This document shows, in pieces, positions 16,777 to 24,781 of a stretch of DNA of 64,000 nucleotides (the first letter of the stretch is position 1; each line of letters starts with the position of its first letter). Origin of the DNA: Rhodobiaceae bacterium. Its GTDB lineage: Bacteria; Pseudomonadota; Alphaproteobacteria; Parvibaculales; Parvibaculaceae. Below the pieces are notes generated by a model. That model was not told the DNA's origin. It did not search any database and saw nothing but the letters and a program-made list of their open reading frames with translations. Location: the NCBI GenBank assembly GCA_003330885.1, contig CP030277.1:1612001-1676000 (forward strand), given 5' to 3'. The translations under genes were made by a program, and so were the position numbers.

Positions 16777-18822
16777 ATGAGCTCAACGCCTCAACCTGTT
16801 CAAGCGCACGGTCTGGATATTGACCGCACCATGAAACAGGCGGTCCTGCTTCATCAGAAAGGTCGGCACGAGCAGGCGGAAAAACGCTACAGCAAAGTCC
16901 TGACCGCCAACCCATCACATGTGGGCGCCCTGCACCTCATGGGTGTCTTGGCGCATCAGGCAGGCCACAATGACAAAGCTGTAGATTGGATCCGGAGGGC
17001 GCTGGATGTCGACCCAACCTTTTCGGACGCTCACTTCAATCTGGCCCTGGTGTATGAGGCAGAGGGCCGGATCGGCGAGGCAGAAGCCTGCTACCGGCAA
17101 GCTGTAGAAACAGATTCAGAAAACCTGAAGGCCCACCTAAATCTCGGCAACCTCCTCTTTCAGCGAGAGGATTTCGGCTCGGCGTTAAAGTGCTATGACA
17201 CGGTTTTGGCACTCGCACCCGCAGACCCTCTCGCCCACAAGAACCGATCACGTGCTCTTCGGGCCATGAATAGCAGTGAAGAGTCGCTAGAAGCGGTAGC
17301 CAGGGCGGTTGAACTTCGACCAGACGATGCGCTGTTTCAGCTGGAATATGGCAATGCGCTCCGCGAAGACGGACACCCAGAAAAAGCCGCACAGCATTTT
17401 TTGATTGCAGAACGGCTTGAGCCAGACAATATCAGCATACTCTGCAACCTGGGCGGCATACTGAAAGACCTAAACCGCCGAGACGAAGCTGAAGAGAAGC
17501 TAAACCGGGCAATTGAGATCGATCCAAACTGTGCGGAAGCCTACGTAAATCTTGCCAACCTCGCCCTTGACCGAGAAGACCATCAGAAATCGGTCGACTT
17601 GATAGAGCAGGCCCTGGCCATACGCCCAGAATACGCAGAGGCCTATTGCACACTTGGCCGGGTTCTAAGCGCACAAGCCATGAACGAGGATGCTTTTGCC
17701 GCCTTCCAAAAGGCCATCGAGATTTCGCCCAAATTCGCAGAGGCCTATGTGAACCTTGGGTCTGTTCTACAAACCATCGGCCGCCCCGAAGAAGCCCTCC
17801 GTGCCTATGAGATCGCCCTAAACATTAAGCCAAAGATGGACATGGCCTACTGGAACCTGGCCCTCGCCCTCTTGTCAGCAGGCAGGCTGGACGAAGGCTG
17901 GAGCCTGTTTGGCTATGGCTTTACCTCCAAACAAAGACAGCCTCACCGACCCTTCCCCGGTCTAATCTGGGAAGGCGAAGATGTGAGTGACAAAACGCTG
18001 TTTGTCTGGCGGGAACAGGGATTGGGCGATGATATTCGCTTTTCAACGGTCTATCACGACCTTGTCGGGAAAGCCCAACAACTCATCATTGAAACAGATG
18101 AGAGGCTGGTCCCCCTCTACCAACGCACCTGGCCAACGGCACTCGTTCGTCCAGAAACCCGCACAAGCACCGGTCTTGGCACCATGCGTGACGAAGACGT
18201 TGATTTTGACCTGACAGCACCCGCTGGCATGGCCGCGTCGTTTCTTCGGCGATCGCTGGAAGACTTTCCAACTGAACCCAAACCGTTGTTGCCTGATCCC
18301 AATGTGCAACTCAGGTGCAATCAATGGCTAGAGAGCCTTGGCCCAGGCCCAAAAGTGGGTATTGCCTGGCGTTCAAGCCTGATGACAAAAACACGCGCGC
18401 TCTATCACACCAAACTCACAGATTGGATCAAACTCCTACAGTCCAAGGGCGTGAGCTTTATTAACCTGCAATATGATGATGTCACAGAAGAGTTGAACGA
18501 GCTTCAGGCTGATCACGGCCTGACCATCCACCAGATGCCTGACATCGATCTTTACAATGATCTGGATGGCGCGGCCGCTCTGACATCATGCATGGATGTG
18601 GTTGTAACCTCCCCTACTTCAGTCGGCGAAATGGCTGGAGCTCTTCACAAACCAACATTCTGCTACGTCATGAGCAGGCATCCGATGCAATTGGGGACAG
18701 ACCACATACCCTGGTTCCCCAACACGCGCCTCTATTCAATGATCGACACGGCTGACCACCAGGAAATCGTCGAGAAGATCACAAATGACGTACTAGCTTA
18801 TCTCAGCATTTCGAAGGATTGA
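16777..18822 (+). CDS. TPR-glycosyltransferase, FlmG-like flagellin modification protein (copy 1)
   Basis: 681 residues from the ATG at 16777; a TTG at 16711 upstream is in frame but less likely. About ten TPR units fill residues 15-400 (HQKGRHEQAEKRYSKVL, IEISPKFAEAYVNLGSVLQT). The C-terminal half (about 410-680) is a glycosyltransferase-like domain with LFVWREQGLGDDIRFSTVYH, KVGIAWRSS and SCMDVVVTSPTSVGEMAGAL. The TPR-plus-GT layout matches Caulobacter FlmG, which binds flagellins and transfers a nonulosonic acid onto them. It sits three bases before a paralogue and upstream of the flagellins. Donor sugar and target are inferred. Confidence 0.75.
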   Translation: MSSTPQPVQAHGLDIDRTMKQAVLLHQKGRHEQAEKRYSKVLTANPSHVGALHLMGVLAHQAGHNDKAVDWIRRALDVDPTFSDAHFNLALVYEAEGRIGEAEACYRQAVETDSENLKAHLNLGNLLFQREDFGSALKCYDTVLALAPADPLAHKNRSRALRAMNSSEESLEAVARAVELRPDDALFQLEYGNALREDGHPEKAAQHFLIAERLEPDNISILCNLGGILKDLNRRDEAEEKLNRAIEIDPNCAEAYVNLANLALDREDHQKSVDLIEQALAIRPEYAEAYCTLGRVLSAQAMNEDAFAAFQKAIEISPKFAEAYVNLGSVLQTIGRPEEALRAYEIALNIKPKMDMAYWNLALALLSAGRLDEGWSLFGYGFTSKQRQPHRPFPGLIWEGEDVSDKTLFVWREQGLGDDIRFSTVYHDLVGKAQQLIIETDERLVPLYQRTWPTALVRPETRTSTGLGTMRDEDVDFDLTAPAGMAASFLRRSLEDFPTEPKPLLPDPNVQLRCNQWLESLGPGPKVGIAWRSSLMTKTRALYHTKLTDWIKLLQSKGVSFINLQYDDVTEELNELQADHGLTIHQMPDIDLYNDLDGAAALTSCMDVVVTSPTSVGEMAGALHKPTFCYVMSRHPMQLGTDHIPWFPNTRLYSMIDTADHQEIVEKITNDVLAYLSISKD

Positions 18823-18825
18823 CCG

Positions 18826-20664
18826 ATGCCTGCCAAACTTGCCGGGACGACAACCAATACGGCCGCACCGAAGAAAAATGCGAATGAGCTGATCCAAAAA
18901 GGAATGCTCGCCCATCGACAGGGCAAATTCGCAGACGCCAGCAAAGCTTACGAGAAAGCGCTGAAAAAGGCGCCAAAGGAACTGGCAGCTCTCAATCTTC
19001 TGGCAGACGCGCAGCTCAATCTGGGCAAGAATGCGCGCGCACTTGAGACAGCACACAAGGCAATTGCCCTCAAATCGGACATGCCAAGCACCTGGATGGT
19101 CAAAGGGTCAGCGCAGCGGCGTTTGGGAAAATATGACGACGCAATCACGTCTCTCGAAACGGCCCTTGAGCTTAAGCCGGATTATACCGACGCACTCATG
19201 ACGCTCGCCGGCACCTTGCGCGATGCAGGACAGCTGGATGCGGCAATCGAGGCATACGAAGACCTGGTCGAAATAGCGCCTGAGATGGCGATGGCTTATT
19301 ACAATCTCGGAAACGCCCTTCATGCCGATGGTCAGGGTGACGAAGCGGTTTTCGCCTTTGAAAGCGCAATTGAACACGATCCCTCTTATGTACCTTCGTT
19401 CATCAACCTTGCTGGCGTCCTCAACTCTGGGGACCGGGCGGAGGACGCCCTTGCTCTGTCCGACAAAGCTTTGGAGCTGCTACCCTCCTCACGTAGCGCA
19501 ATGATCAATAGGGGGAACTCCCTCAAAACGCTTGTCCGCTTCGACGAAGCAGAAGCGCAGTACCGCGAACTCATCGCTCTAAACGGGGCAGATGCGACCG
19601 CTCATGACCTTTTGGGCACCGTTCTTCAGGGCCAGGCGCGCATTGAAGAAGCGATAGCAGAATATAGGGTCGCGATTGACCTTGATGGGAAGGAAGGACT
19701 CTACAAAGGAGACCTCTCCATCGCCCTTCTCGCAAACGGTTCTCTAACCGAAGGCTGGAAGCTTTACGAAGCCCGCTTCGGCGGCGGCGACGCATTGGTT
19801 CGCCAGCGTAGAATTGGCCTAAAAACCTGGCAGGGTGAATCTCTCGCTGGCAAAACCCTCTACATCTGGCGTGAACAGGGTGTTGGCGACGATGTTCGCT
19901 TTGCCTCATGCTTCAACGACATCGTAGATCGAGCAAAAGAAGAAGGCGGCAAGGTTCTGATTGAAACAGATCCACGTCTAATGACCCTCTATGAAAGATC
20001 TTTCCCGTTCGCTGAAATCCGCGCGGAAGGGGATGTACAGTTTGATCGCGACATCGATTACGACATCGCAGCTGGTTCTCTACCTGGCCTGGTTCGAAAC
20101 AACCTGAGTCAATTCCCATCAACGGGGGGCTATTTATTGCCCAAACCTGACCAGGTTGCGCAACTGAGGGCCGAAATCGACGCCCTCGGCGGTGGCCTCA
20201 AAGTAGGCATCGCCTGGAGAAGCCGCAACATGACGGCAAACCGGAGGCGTTTCTATACTGAGCTAGAGGATTGGAAGGCCTTGTTTGGCAAGTCTAACAT
20301 CCAACTCATAAACCTTCAGTACGACACTGTCGACGAAGAGATCAACGACGTAAACTCGCGCCTCGATGCTCAGATCCACCAGGTGGCGGGGTTGGACCTG
20401 ATGAACGACCTCGACAGCGCAGCTGCACTCACAGCCGCCATGGACGTCGTCATTTCCGCGCCCGTTTCCGTGGCCGATATTGCAGGCGCCGTCGGCAGCC
20501 GCTGCTTTGCCTATGGACCGCATCGACACCCAATGTGCCTGGGTACAGACCACCTGCCCTGGTACCCCGAGACGACCTGGACTGGTAAAGTCTGGAATGC
20601 CCCTCTTCAACAATCGGTGGATAAGATTGTTCAAGAAGTAACCCAGCTTGCCAGCACCAAGTAA
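18826..20664 (+). CDS. TPR-glycosyltransferase, FlmG-like flagellin modification protein (copy 2)
   Basis: 612 residues, a paralogue of the preceding gene with fewer TPR units (residues about 18-320; LLADAQLNLGKNARALETAH, ELKPDYTDALMTLAGTLRDA). The C-terminal domain (about 335-605) repeats the landmarks of copy 1: LYIWREQGVGDDVRFASCFN, KVGIAWRSRNM, INLQYDTVDEEINDV, AAMDVVISAPVSVADIAGAV and MCLGTDHLPWYPE. Proposed role is O-glycosylation of flagellin Ser/Thr. The two copies are moderately diverged, suggesting separate substrates or a working pair rather than a recent duplication. It directly precedes the flagellin promoter region. Confidence 0.75.
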   Translation: MPAKLAGTTTNTAAPKKNANELIQKGMLAHRQGKFADASKAYEKALKKAPKELAALNLLADAQLNLGKNARALETAHKAIALKSDMPSTWMVKGSAQRRLGKYDDAITSLETALELKPDYTDALMTLAGTLRDAGQLDAAIEAYEDLVEIAPEMAMAYYNLGNALHADGQGDEAVFAFESAIEHDPSYVPSFINLAGVLNSGDRAEDALALSDKALELLPSSRSAMINRGNSLKTLVRFDEAEAQYRELIALNGADATAHDLLGTVLQGQARIEEAIAEYRVAIDLDGKEGLYKGDLSIALLANGSLTEGWKLYEARFGGGDALVRQRRIGLKTWQGESLAGKTLYIWREQGVGDDVRFASCFNDIVDRAKEEGGKVLIETDPRLMTLYERSFPFAEIRAEGDVQFDRDIDYDIAAGSLPGLVRNNLSQFPSTGGYLLPKPDQVAQLRAEIDALGGGLKVGIAWRSRNMTANRRRFYTELEDWKALFGKSNIQLINLQYDTVDEEINDVNSRLDAQIHQVAGLDLMNDLDSAAALTAAMDVVISAPVSVADIAGAVGSRCFAYGPHRHPMCLGTDHLPWYPETTWTGKVWNAPLQQSVDKIVQEVTQLASTK

Positions 20665-20685
20665 GTCCGCAGCGTTGGTCTGACC

Positions 20686-20741
20686 CGGCAAGGACAGACC
20701 AACACCCGGCAAAACCTACCTGGCCAGGGCATAACTTGCCC
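20686..20741. promoter_or_regulatory. Three FlbD/ftr-like elements upstream of flagellin 1
   Basis: CGGCA half-palindromes centred at 20693 (CGGCA-AGGAC) and 20714 (CGGCA-AAACC), and GGGCA-TAACT-TGCCC at 20727-20741. Spacing is 21 and 20 bp. The last centre is 76 bp upstream of the -12 element at 20810, the same distance as in front of flgE. Confidence 0.6.
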
Positions 20742-20796
20742 AACCCCACACCCCCAAAATTTACATAAGTCATTGATTTAAAACAGTTTTTCAAAC

Positions 20797-20811
20797 TGGC
20801 CCAACCTTTGC
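20797..20811 (+). promoter_or_regulatory. Sigma-54 promoter of flagellin 1
   Basis: TGGCCCA-ACCT-TTGC: GG at 20798-20799, ten bases, GC at 20810-20811. The predicted start near 20823 leaves a leader of about 190 bases before the flagellin ATG. The flgE promoter has the same TGGCCCA...TTGCG form. Confidence 0.75.
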
Positions 20812-20860
20812 GATGTTCCTCCTGACGAAAGCCGGTGTTCTGCCGGTTTAGGAGGAAATC

Positions 20861-21022
20861 ATGATCCGTAGACGGAGCAAAAATTGGAGTGCTAGTGGCA
20901 AAGCCACCAGCGTATCAATTCGACACACTGTTTACCGGGCATTAATGATTAACTCCGAGTATACGCACCGTGCCGAAACGGGACAGTTCGGCAAAAGCCC
21001 GGAGGGTATAGACCATGTCTGA
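20861..21022 (+). CDS. 53-residue upstream reading frame in the flagellin 1 leader
   Basis: ATG at 20861 preceded by a near-perfect ribosome site (TAGGAGGAAATC-ATG, 20849-20863). The 53-residue product is basic (starts MIRRRSKNWSASGK, ends SPEGIDHV) with no membrane segment or known domain. Its TGA (20020 + 1000, i.e. 21020-21022) lies inside the flagellin start region: ATGTCTGA, an eight-base overlap in a different frame. Ribosomes ending here could re-initiate on flagellin or block its own GGAGGG site. It may be a regulatory leader peptide rather than a functional protein. FlbT is known to act on a flagellin leader in Caulobacter, so this RNA is a plausible target. Confidence 0.5.
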   Translation: MIRRRSKNWSASGKATSVSIRHTVYRALMINSEYTHRAETGQFGKSPEGIDHV

Positions 21023-22142
21023 TGTGGTTTTATCAGGAGCAATTCGCTCAAATCTGCTGAGTTTGCAGAATACAGCGAGCTTGCTGGCAACAACCAATGA
21101 GCGCCTCGCGACCGGTTTGAAGGTCAACAGCGCTATCGATGATCCGACCGCCTTTTTTACGGCTCGGAATCTAAACACACGTGCAGCCGATCTGACCAAC
21201 TTGTTGGATTCGATGGATCAGGCTGTGCAAACACTCAGAACAGCGGATGAGGGCATCGAAGCTCTTACCAAGCTGATCGAGACGGCAAAGGCCACCGCGA
21301 ACCAGGCACTTGATACACCAATCAACGCCTCCTTCGCCGAAGGGCCAAGAGATGCCGTCACAGATCAGACGCTGAATATGACAGCGGTTTTCGCATCTAT
21401 CGCTTCTACGGACCAGATCACTATCGCGTTTGACGGCGGGACAGCAGTCGCAATCACCGTCGGTGGCCAGACTGTTTCGAAATTCATCAGCTCCATCAAC
21501 GGACTGAGCGGAATTTCTGCAAGCATCACGTCAAATGGTTCGTTCCGAATTGAAGCGGACGATGGTTCAGATCTTGTCATCGCAAGTGGCGTTGGCTCTG
21601 TTGCAACAGATCTCGGCATCAACGGGACCTTCGACAACGGCCAGAACCGCACACAGTTTGAAGGTGACTTCAACGGTTTGCGGACGCAGATTGACGAACT
21701 GGCAGCGGATGCTTCCTATCAGGGCATCAACCTGCTAAGCGGCGATGATCTAACGGTGAACTTCAACGAGTCACAGACCAGTCAGCTGACGATCCAGGGT
21801 GTCACCCTCAATTCAGCAGGCTTGGGCGTAACCTCTGTGAACGCCGATGACTTTACCAACGATGCGACGATCAGATCGTTCATTGCAGAGTTGGACGGTG
21901 CGATCAGCACATTGCGGGCACAAGCTTCAACATTCGGTGCAAACTTGGGTGTTGTAGAGATCCGGCAGGGTTTCACCGACAATATGGTGAACACGTTGGA
22001 AACCGGTGCTGCAAAGCTGACGCTCGCAGATACAAACGAAGAAGGTGCAAATCTTCTGGCCTTGCAGACACGGCAATCCTTGGGCACCACTGCCCTCTCG
22101 ATCGCCGCGCAGGCTGAACAAAACGTACTGCAGCTCTTCTAA
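21015..22142 (+). CDS. Flagellin (copy 1)
   Basis: 375 residues. Filament subunit exported by the flagellar type III system. The conserved N-terminal D0/D1 helices (NLLSLQNTASLLATTNERLA, TGLKVNSAIDDPTAFFTARN) and C-terminal helices (NMVNTLETGAAKLTLADTNE, NLLALQTRQSLGTTALSIAA) frame a short central region of about 180 residues that includes a hook-IN-like beta segment. It lacks cysteine. GGAGGG at 21001 is the ribosome site. It is clearly diverged from copies 2 and 3 and is the only one with a recognisable sigma-54 promoter. A hairpin and flaF follow. Confidence 0.95.
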   Translation: MSDVVLSGAIRSNLLSLQNTASLLATTNERLATGLKVNSAIDDPTAFFTARNLNTRAADLTNLLDSMDQAVQTLRTADEGIEALTKLIETAKATANQALDTPINASFAEGPRDAVTDQTLNMTAVFASIASTDQITIAFDGGTAVAITVGGQTVSKFISSINGLSGISASITSNGSFRIEADDGSDLVIASGVGSVATDLGINGTFDNGQNRTQFEGDFNGLRTQIDELAADASYQGINLLSGDDLTVNFNESQTSQLTIQGVTLNSAGLGVTSVNADDFTNDATIRSFIAELDGAISTLRAQASTFGANLGVVEIRQGFTDNMVNTLETGAAKLTLADTNEEGANLLALQTRQSLGTTALSIAAQAEQNVLQLF

Positions 22143-22187
22143 TAAAATGAGCTGTTCTACACACTGTCCCAAGAACATGGTCTGGGT

Positions 22188-22209
22188 GGACGAGGCTTCG
22201 GCCTCGTCC
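22188..22209 (+). other. UUCG-capped hairpin between flagellin 1 and flaF
   Basis: Nine-pair perfect stem GGACGAGGC/GCCTCGTCC with a TTCG tetraloop, a very stable RNA structure. No T-run follows, so it is more likely a 3'-end stabiliser or attenuator of the flagellin message than a full terminator. Confidence 0.55.
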
Positions 22210-22246
22210 CCGCCCCCAAGACCGAAGAACCCGGGACACTAGAACC

Positions 22247-22606
22247 ATGGCTTCTGCTCGCCAAATTTCAGCAGACACCCTACGCCAGCGTGAAGCTGAA
22301 TTTCTGATTGCTTCTGCGTCTCGCCTGGACAGCATCAAGTCTGGCCAACACGCCCAAACACAATTATCCGATGCGTTGACCGACAATCTCCATATCTGGA
22401 ACCTGATCGTCGACAAACTATTGTCCGAACCGGAATGCCAGTTTTCGGCTTCCCTGTGCCTTCAAACAACAGCGCTCGCAGCGACAGTCCTCCGCTATAC
22501 ACATGATGCGCTCGATAGCACCACACCCACAGCTGTGCATGTTCTGGTCAACTTGAATCGAGAACTTGCGGCTGAGTTTTGCGCAGAAAGCACTTTCGTA
22601 ACCTAA
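22247..22606 (+). CDS. flaF: FlaF-family flagellar regulator (divergent copy)
   Basis: 119 residues, all helical. FlaF promotes flagellin synthesis or secretion in Caulobacter, opposing FlbT. The FlaF pattern is visible but divergent: an N-terminal helix (LRQREAEFLIASASRLDSIK), a central NLHIWNLIVDKLLSEPECQF and a C-terminal LNRELAAEFCAES. It differs strongly from the second flaF at 26067. It begins 105 bases after flagellin 1 and may be co-transcribed with it. Confidence 0.75.
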   Translation: MASARQISADTLRQREAEFLIASASRLDSIKSGQHAQTQLSDALTDNLHIWNLIVDKLLSEPECQFSASLCLQTTALAATVLRYTHDALDSTTPTAVHVLVNLNRELAAEFCAESTFVT

Positions 22607-22882
22607 ACAAAGTGTCACGCACACCCTCCATTATTCAAAAATATTGGCAACACTTCGTTAGCGATACGCCCGCCCCTTCATCAGAAATTAGGGACAGTTT
22701 TCGCCGGAAACCAAGGTCTTTTCTACTCCGGCGCCTGGGAACAGAACTTACCCTCAACGAACCGTATCCAACCATCTCGAAAATTAGTTGCGCCCGTTTA
22801 CGCTAATTTTACCAACGGCGCCCATAGTGACGACAGCTCAGGATGAGCGTCGAAAGTTAGTTCCTAGGAAAGGAAAGTACCA
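22607..22882 (+). other. Leader region of flagellin 2
   Basis: This 276-base gap holds no convincing sigma-54 core (the best, AGG-N10-GCC at 22690-22704, matches poorly) and no ftr-like palindrome. Near its end a five-codon frame (ATG at 22842) stops with TAG before reaching flagellin 2. AGGAAAGGAAAG at 22867-22878 supplies the ribosome site. Confidence 0.5.
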
Positions 22883-24001
22883 ATGGGTGATATTGCTATC
22901 TCAAGCGCGGTTCGCGAGAACCTCTCTTCTCTGCAGAGCACTGCAGATCTTCTTTCACGTACAAATAATCGTCTGTCTACCGGTCTTAAAGTTTCGAGCC
23001 CGATCGACAATCCTACGTCGTTCTTTACGGCTCAGGGCCTGAACAACCGGGCAGCTGACCTTGGAACACTTCAGGACAATATTGGCTTGGCCGTTGAAAC
23101 GCTGAGCGCAGCTGCATCTGGTATCGACTCGCTGCAGACGCTTGTTGAGCAAGCCAAATCAACTGCAAACTCTGCGTTGAACACCAAAATCAAAGCAAAC
23201 GAGTTCACGTCTACGGCGTCTTTCACAGACCCAACGACAGCTCTCTCAGCATTTGCAAACGCTGCATCTACTGAAACCATCACAATCAACGTTGATGGCG
23301 CAACGACAACTATCACAGCGAAAGCTCTGACAGTTTCCAAGTTCGTCTCAGCAGTGAATGGTATCTCTGGTGTAACTGCCTCTCTCTCCGGTAGTTCTCT
23401 GAAGGTAGCAGGTACAAACGGTCGTGAAGTGACCATCGCAAGTGGTGTTGGCTCTTTGGGCGGTGACCTCGGTCTGACCGGCACATACGACAACGGTACA
23501 AACCGTGACAGCTTTGTTACAGACTACAACAACCTTCTGGACCAGATTGACCAGTTGGCTGCTGACGCAAGCTTCAACGGTGTGAACCTTCTTGACGGCA
23601 ACGATCTGACCGCGAAATTCAACGAAGACGGATCTTCTTCTTTGACGATTTCTGGGGTTACGTTTGATGCTGCTGGCCTTGGTCTGACAGACTCAACCAC
23701 GTCTGCTTTTGGTTCTGACGCAGGTATCAATTCCGTAGTCACGACCCTGGACTCCGCAACAAACAACCTGCGGACACAGTCTTCTACTTTCGGTAACAAC
23801 CTTGCCGTGGTGGAAAATCGCCAGAACTTCACAGATTCGCTGATCAGCGTTCTGGAACGTGGTGCTGGTGGGCTGACCCTCGCTGACACAAATGTTGAAG
23901 GGGCTAACTTGCTTGCCCTTCAGACACGTCAGTCTCTGGGTACAACTGCTCTGTCACTGTCTTCTCAGTCCGACCAGGCAGTTCTATCGTTCATTCGATA
24001 A
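22883..24001 (+). CDS. Flagellin (copy 2)
   Basis: 372 residues. N-terminal D0/D1 (SSAVRENLSSLQSTADLLSR, RLSTGLKVSSPIDNPTSFFT) and C-terminal D1/D0 (LAVVENRQNFTDSLISVLER, NLLALQTRQSLGTTALSLSS) are typical. The centre contains a hook-IN-like segment (ETITINVDGATTTITAKALT). It is nearly identical to copy 3, including 255 bases without a single difference. Codons end in T much more often than in neighbouring genes, as in highly expressed genes. A terminator follows. Confidence 0.96.
   Translation: MGDIAISSAVRENLSSLQSTADLLSRTNNRLSTGLKVSSPIDNPTSFFTAQGLNNRAADLGTLQDNIGLAVETLSAAASGIDSLQTLVEQAKSTANSALNTKIKANEFTSTASFTDPTTALSAFANAASTETITINVDGATTTITAKALTVSKFVSAVNGISGVTASLSGSSLKVAGTNGREVTIASGVGSLGGDLGLTGTYDNGTNRDSFVTDYNNLLDQIDQLAADASFNGVNLLDGNDLTAKFNEDGSSSLTISGVTFDAAGLGLTDSTTSAFGSDAGINSVVTTLDSATNNLRTQSSTFGNNLAVVENRQNFTDSLISVLERGAGGLTLADTNVEGANLLALQTRQSLGTTALSLSSQSDQAVLSFIR
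23141..23395 (+). repeat. Block identical in flagellins 2 and 3 (first copy)
   Basis: These 255 bases match 25032-25286 at every position by eye, silent sites included, whereas the flanks differ at many third codon positions. This patchiness points to recent gene conversion. Confidence 0.85.
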
Positions 24002-24027
24002 GTTCCTATCGACGACGACATCCGGAA

Positions 24028-24057
24028 AGGCGGGGGCTCAGGTCTCCGCCTTTTTCG
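24028..24057 (+). terminator. Terminator after flagellin 2
   Basis: Stem AAAGGCGG (24028-24035) and CCGCCTTT (24048-24055) followed by a T-run ending at 24057. It lies 27 bases after the flagellin stop. Confidence 0.85.
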
Positions 24058-24170
24058 ATTCTGACACCAGGTTTGCCGCCGGCAGCGAAAAACACATAAG
24101 ACACGTTCCTTCTTCCGCCAATCTCGCGTAGATTACGTCTGCAAGAAATGCTTCAGATACAGGAAATGTC

Positions 24171-24593
24171 ATGGCCCTCAAAGTTGAGCTCAAGCCCGGC
24201 GAACGTTTTATCCTCGGTGAAAGCGTGATCACGAACGACGATCAGCGCACTCGGCTATTTATTGAGGGAAGCGCGCCCATCCTGCGTGAAAAAGACGTCA
24301 TGCGGGTCGAAGATGCGACCAGCCCCTGCCAAAAAATCTACTTGCTTGTACAGATGATGTATCTCTCACCAGATCCCATCAAACATCACGACATGTATTT
24401 TACGGTCGTCAAAGAGGTTCAGGAGGCAGCGCCAAGCACCCTGCCTTATATCGACGCGGTGAACACGCAGATCCTGAACGGTGCCATGTACAAAGCGCTG
24501 AAAGCAGCAAAAAAGCTCATTCAATATGAAGCAGAACTGATTGCAGGCACGCTCGCCAGCGCGGCCGAAGAAGCTTCAGCGAACGAAAGTTAG
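24171..24593 (+). CDS. flbT: Flagellin post-transcriptional regulator FlbT
   Basis: 140 residues, the usual FlbT size. In Caulobacter FlbT binds the 5' leader of flagellin mRNA and destabilises it until the hook is finished. The signature is clear: ALKVELKPGERFILGESVIT, QRTRLFIEGSAPILREKDVM, PCQKIYLLVQMMYLSPDP and NGAMYKALKAAKKLIQYE. It has its own transcription unit between the terminator of flagellin 2 and the leader of flagellin 3. AGGAAATGTC precedes the ATG. Confidence 0.97.
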   Translation: MALKVELKPGERFILGESVITNDDQRTRLFIEGSAPILREKDVMRVEDATSPCQKIYLLVQMMYLSPDPIKHHDMYFTVVKEVQEAAPSTLPYIDAVNTQILNGAMYKALKAAKKLIQYEAELIAGTLASAAEEASANES

Positions 24594-24718
24594 CCGCGCC
24601 GTACATACTTTCTTAAGCAACTTACTTAAGCGACAAGTAACTCTAACCCAAAGTCCTACTGCCCAAACCGGCCCCAGGCTCTTCAAATTCAGATTCCTTT
24701 AACGCGCAAAGCGCGAGG

Positions 24719-24781
24719 ATGGCTCCAGCTCAGAACGAGCTAACGAGTAAATTCCTAGAAAGGGATATGAGTAATGGGTGA
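24719..24781 (+). CDS. Possible 20-residue upstream reading frame before flagellin 3
   Basis: ATG at 24719, ending with a TGA that overlaps the flagellin start in the sequence ATGGGTGA, exactly the overlap geometry seen before flagellin 1. The ribosome site is poor (GCGCGAGG directly abutting the ATG). The peptide (MAPAQNELTSKFLERDMSNG) has no known family. It may be chance; the repeated overlap is the reason to list it. Confidence 0.25.
   Translation: MAPAQNELTSKFLERDMSNG

Noticed and set aside
22690-22704. GG-N10-GC match upstream of flagellin 2
   Set aside because: AGGGAC...TCGC matches the -24 and -12 boxes poorly and lacks nearby ftr-like palindromes.
24613-24629. Paired TTAA sites upstream of flagellin 3 as a CtrA box
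   Set aside because: The spacing is nine bases rather than seven; the sequence is better described as two CTTAAG repeats of unknown meaning.
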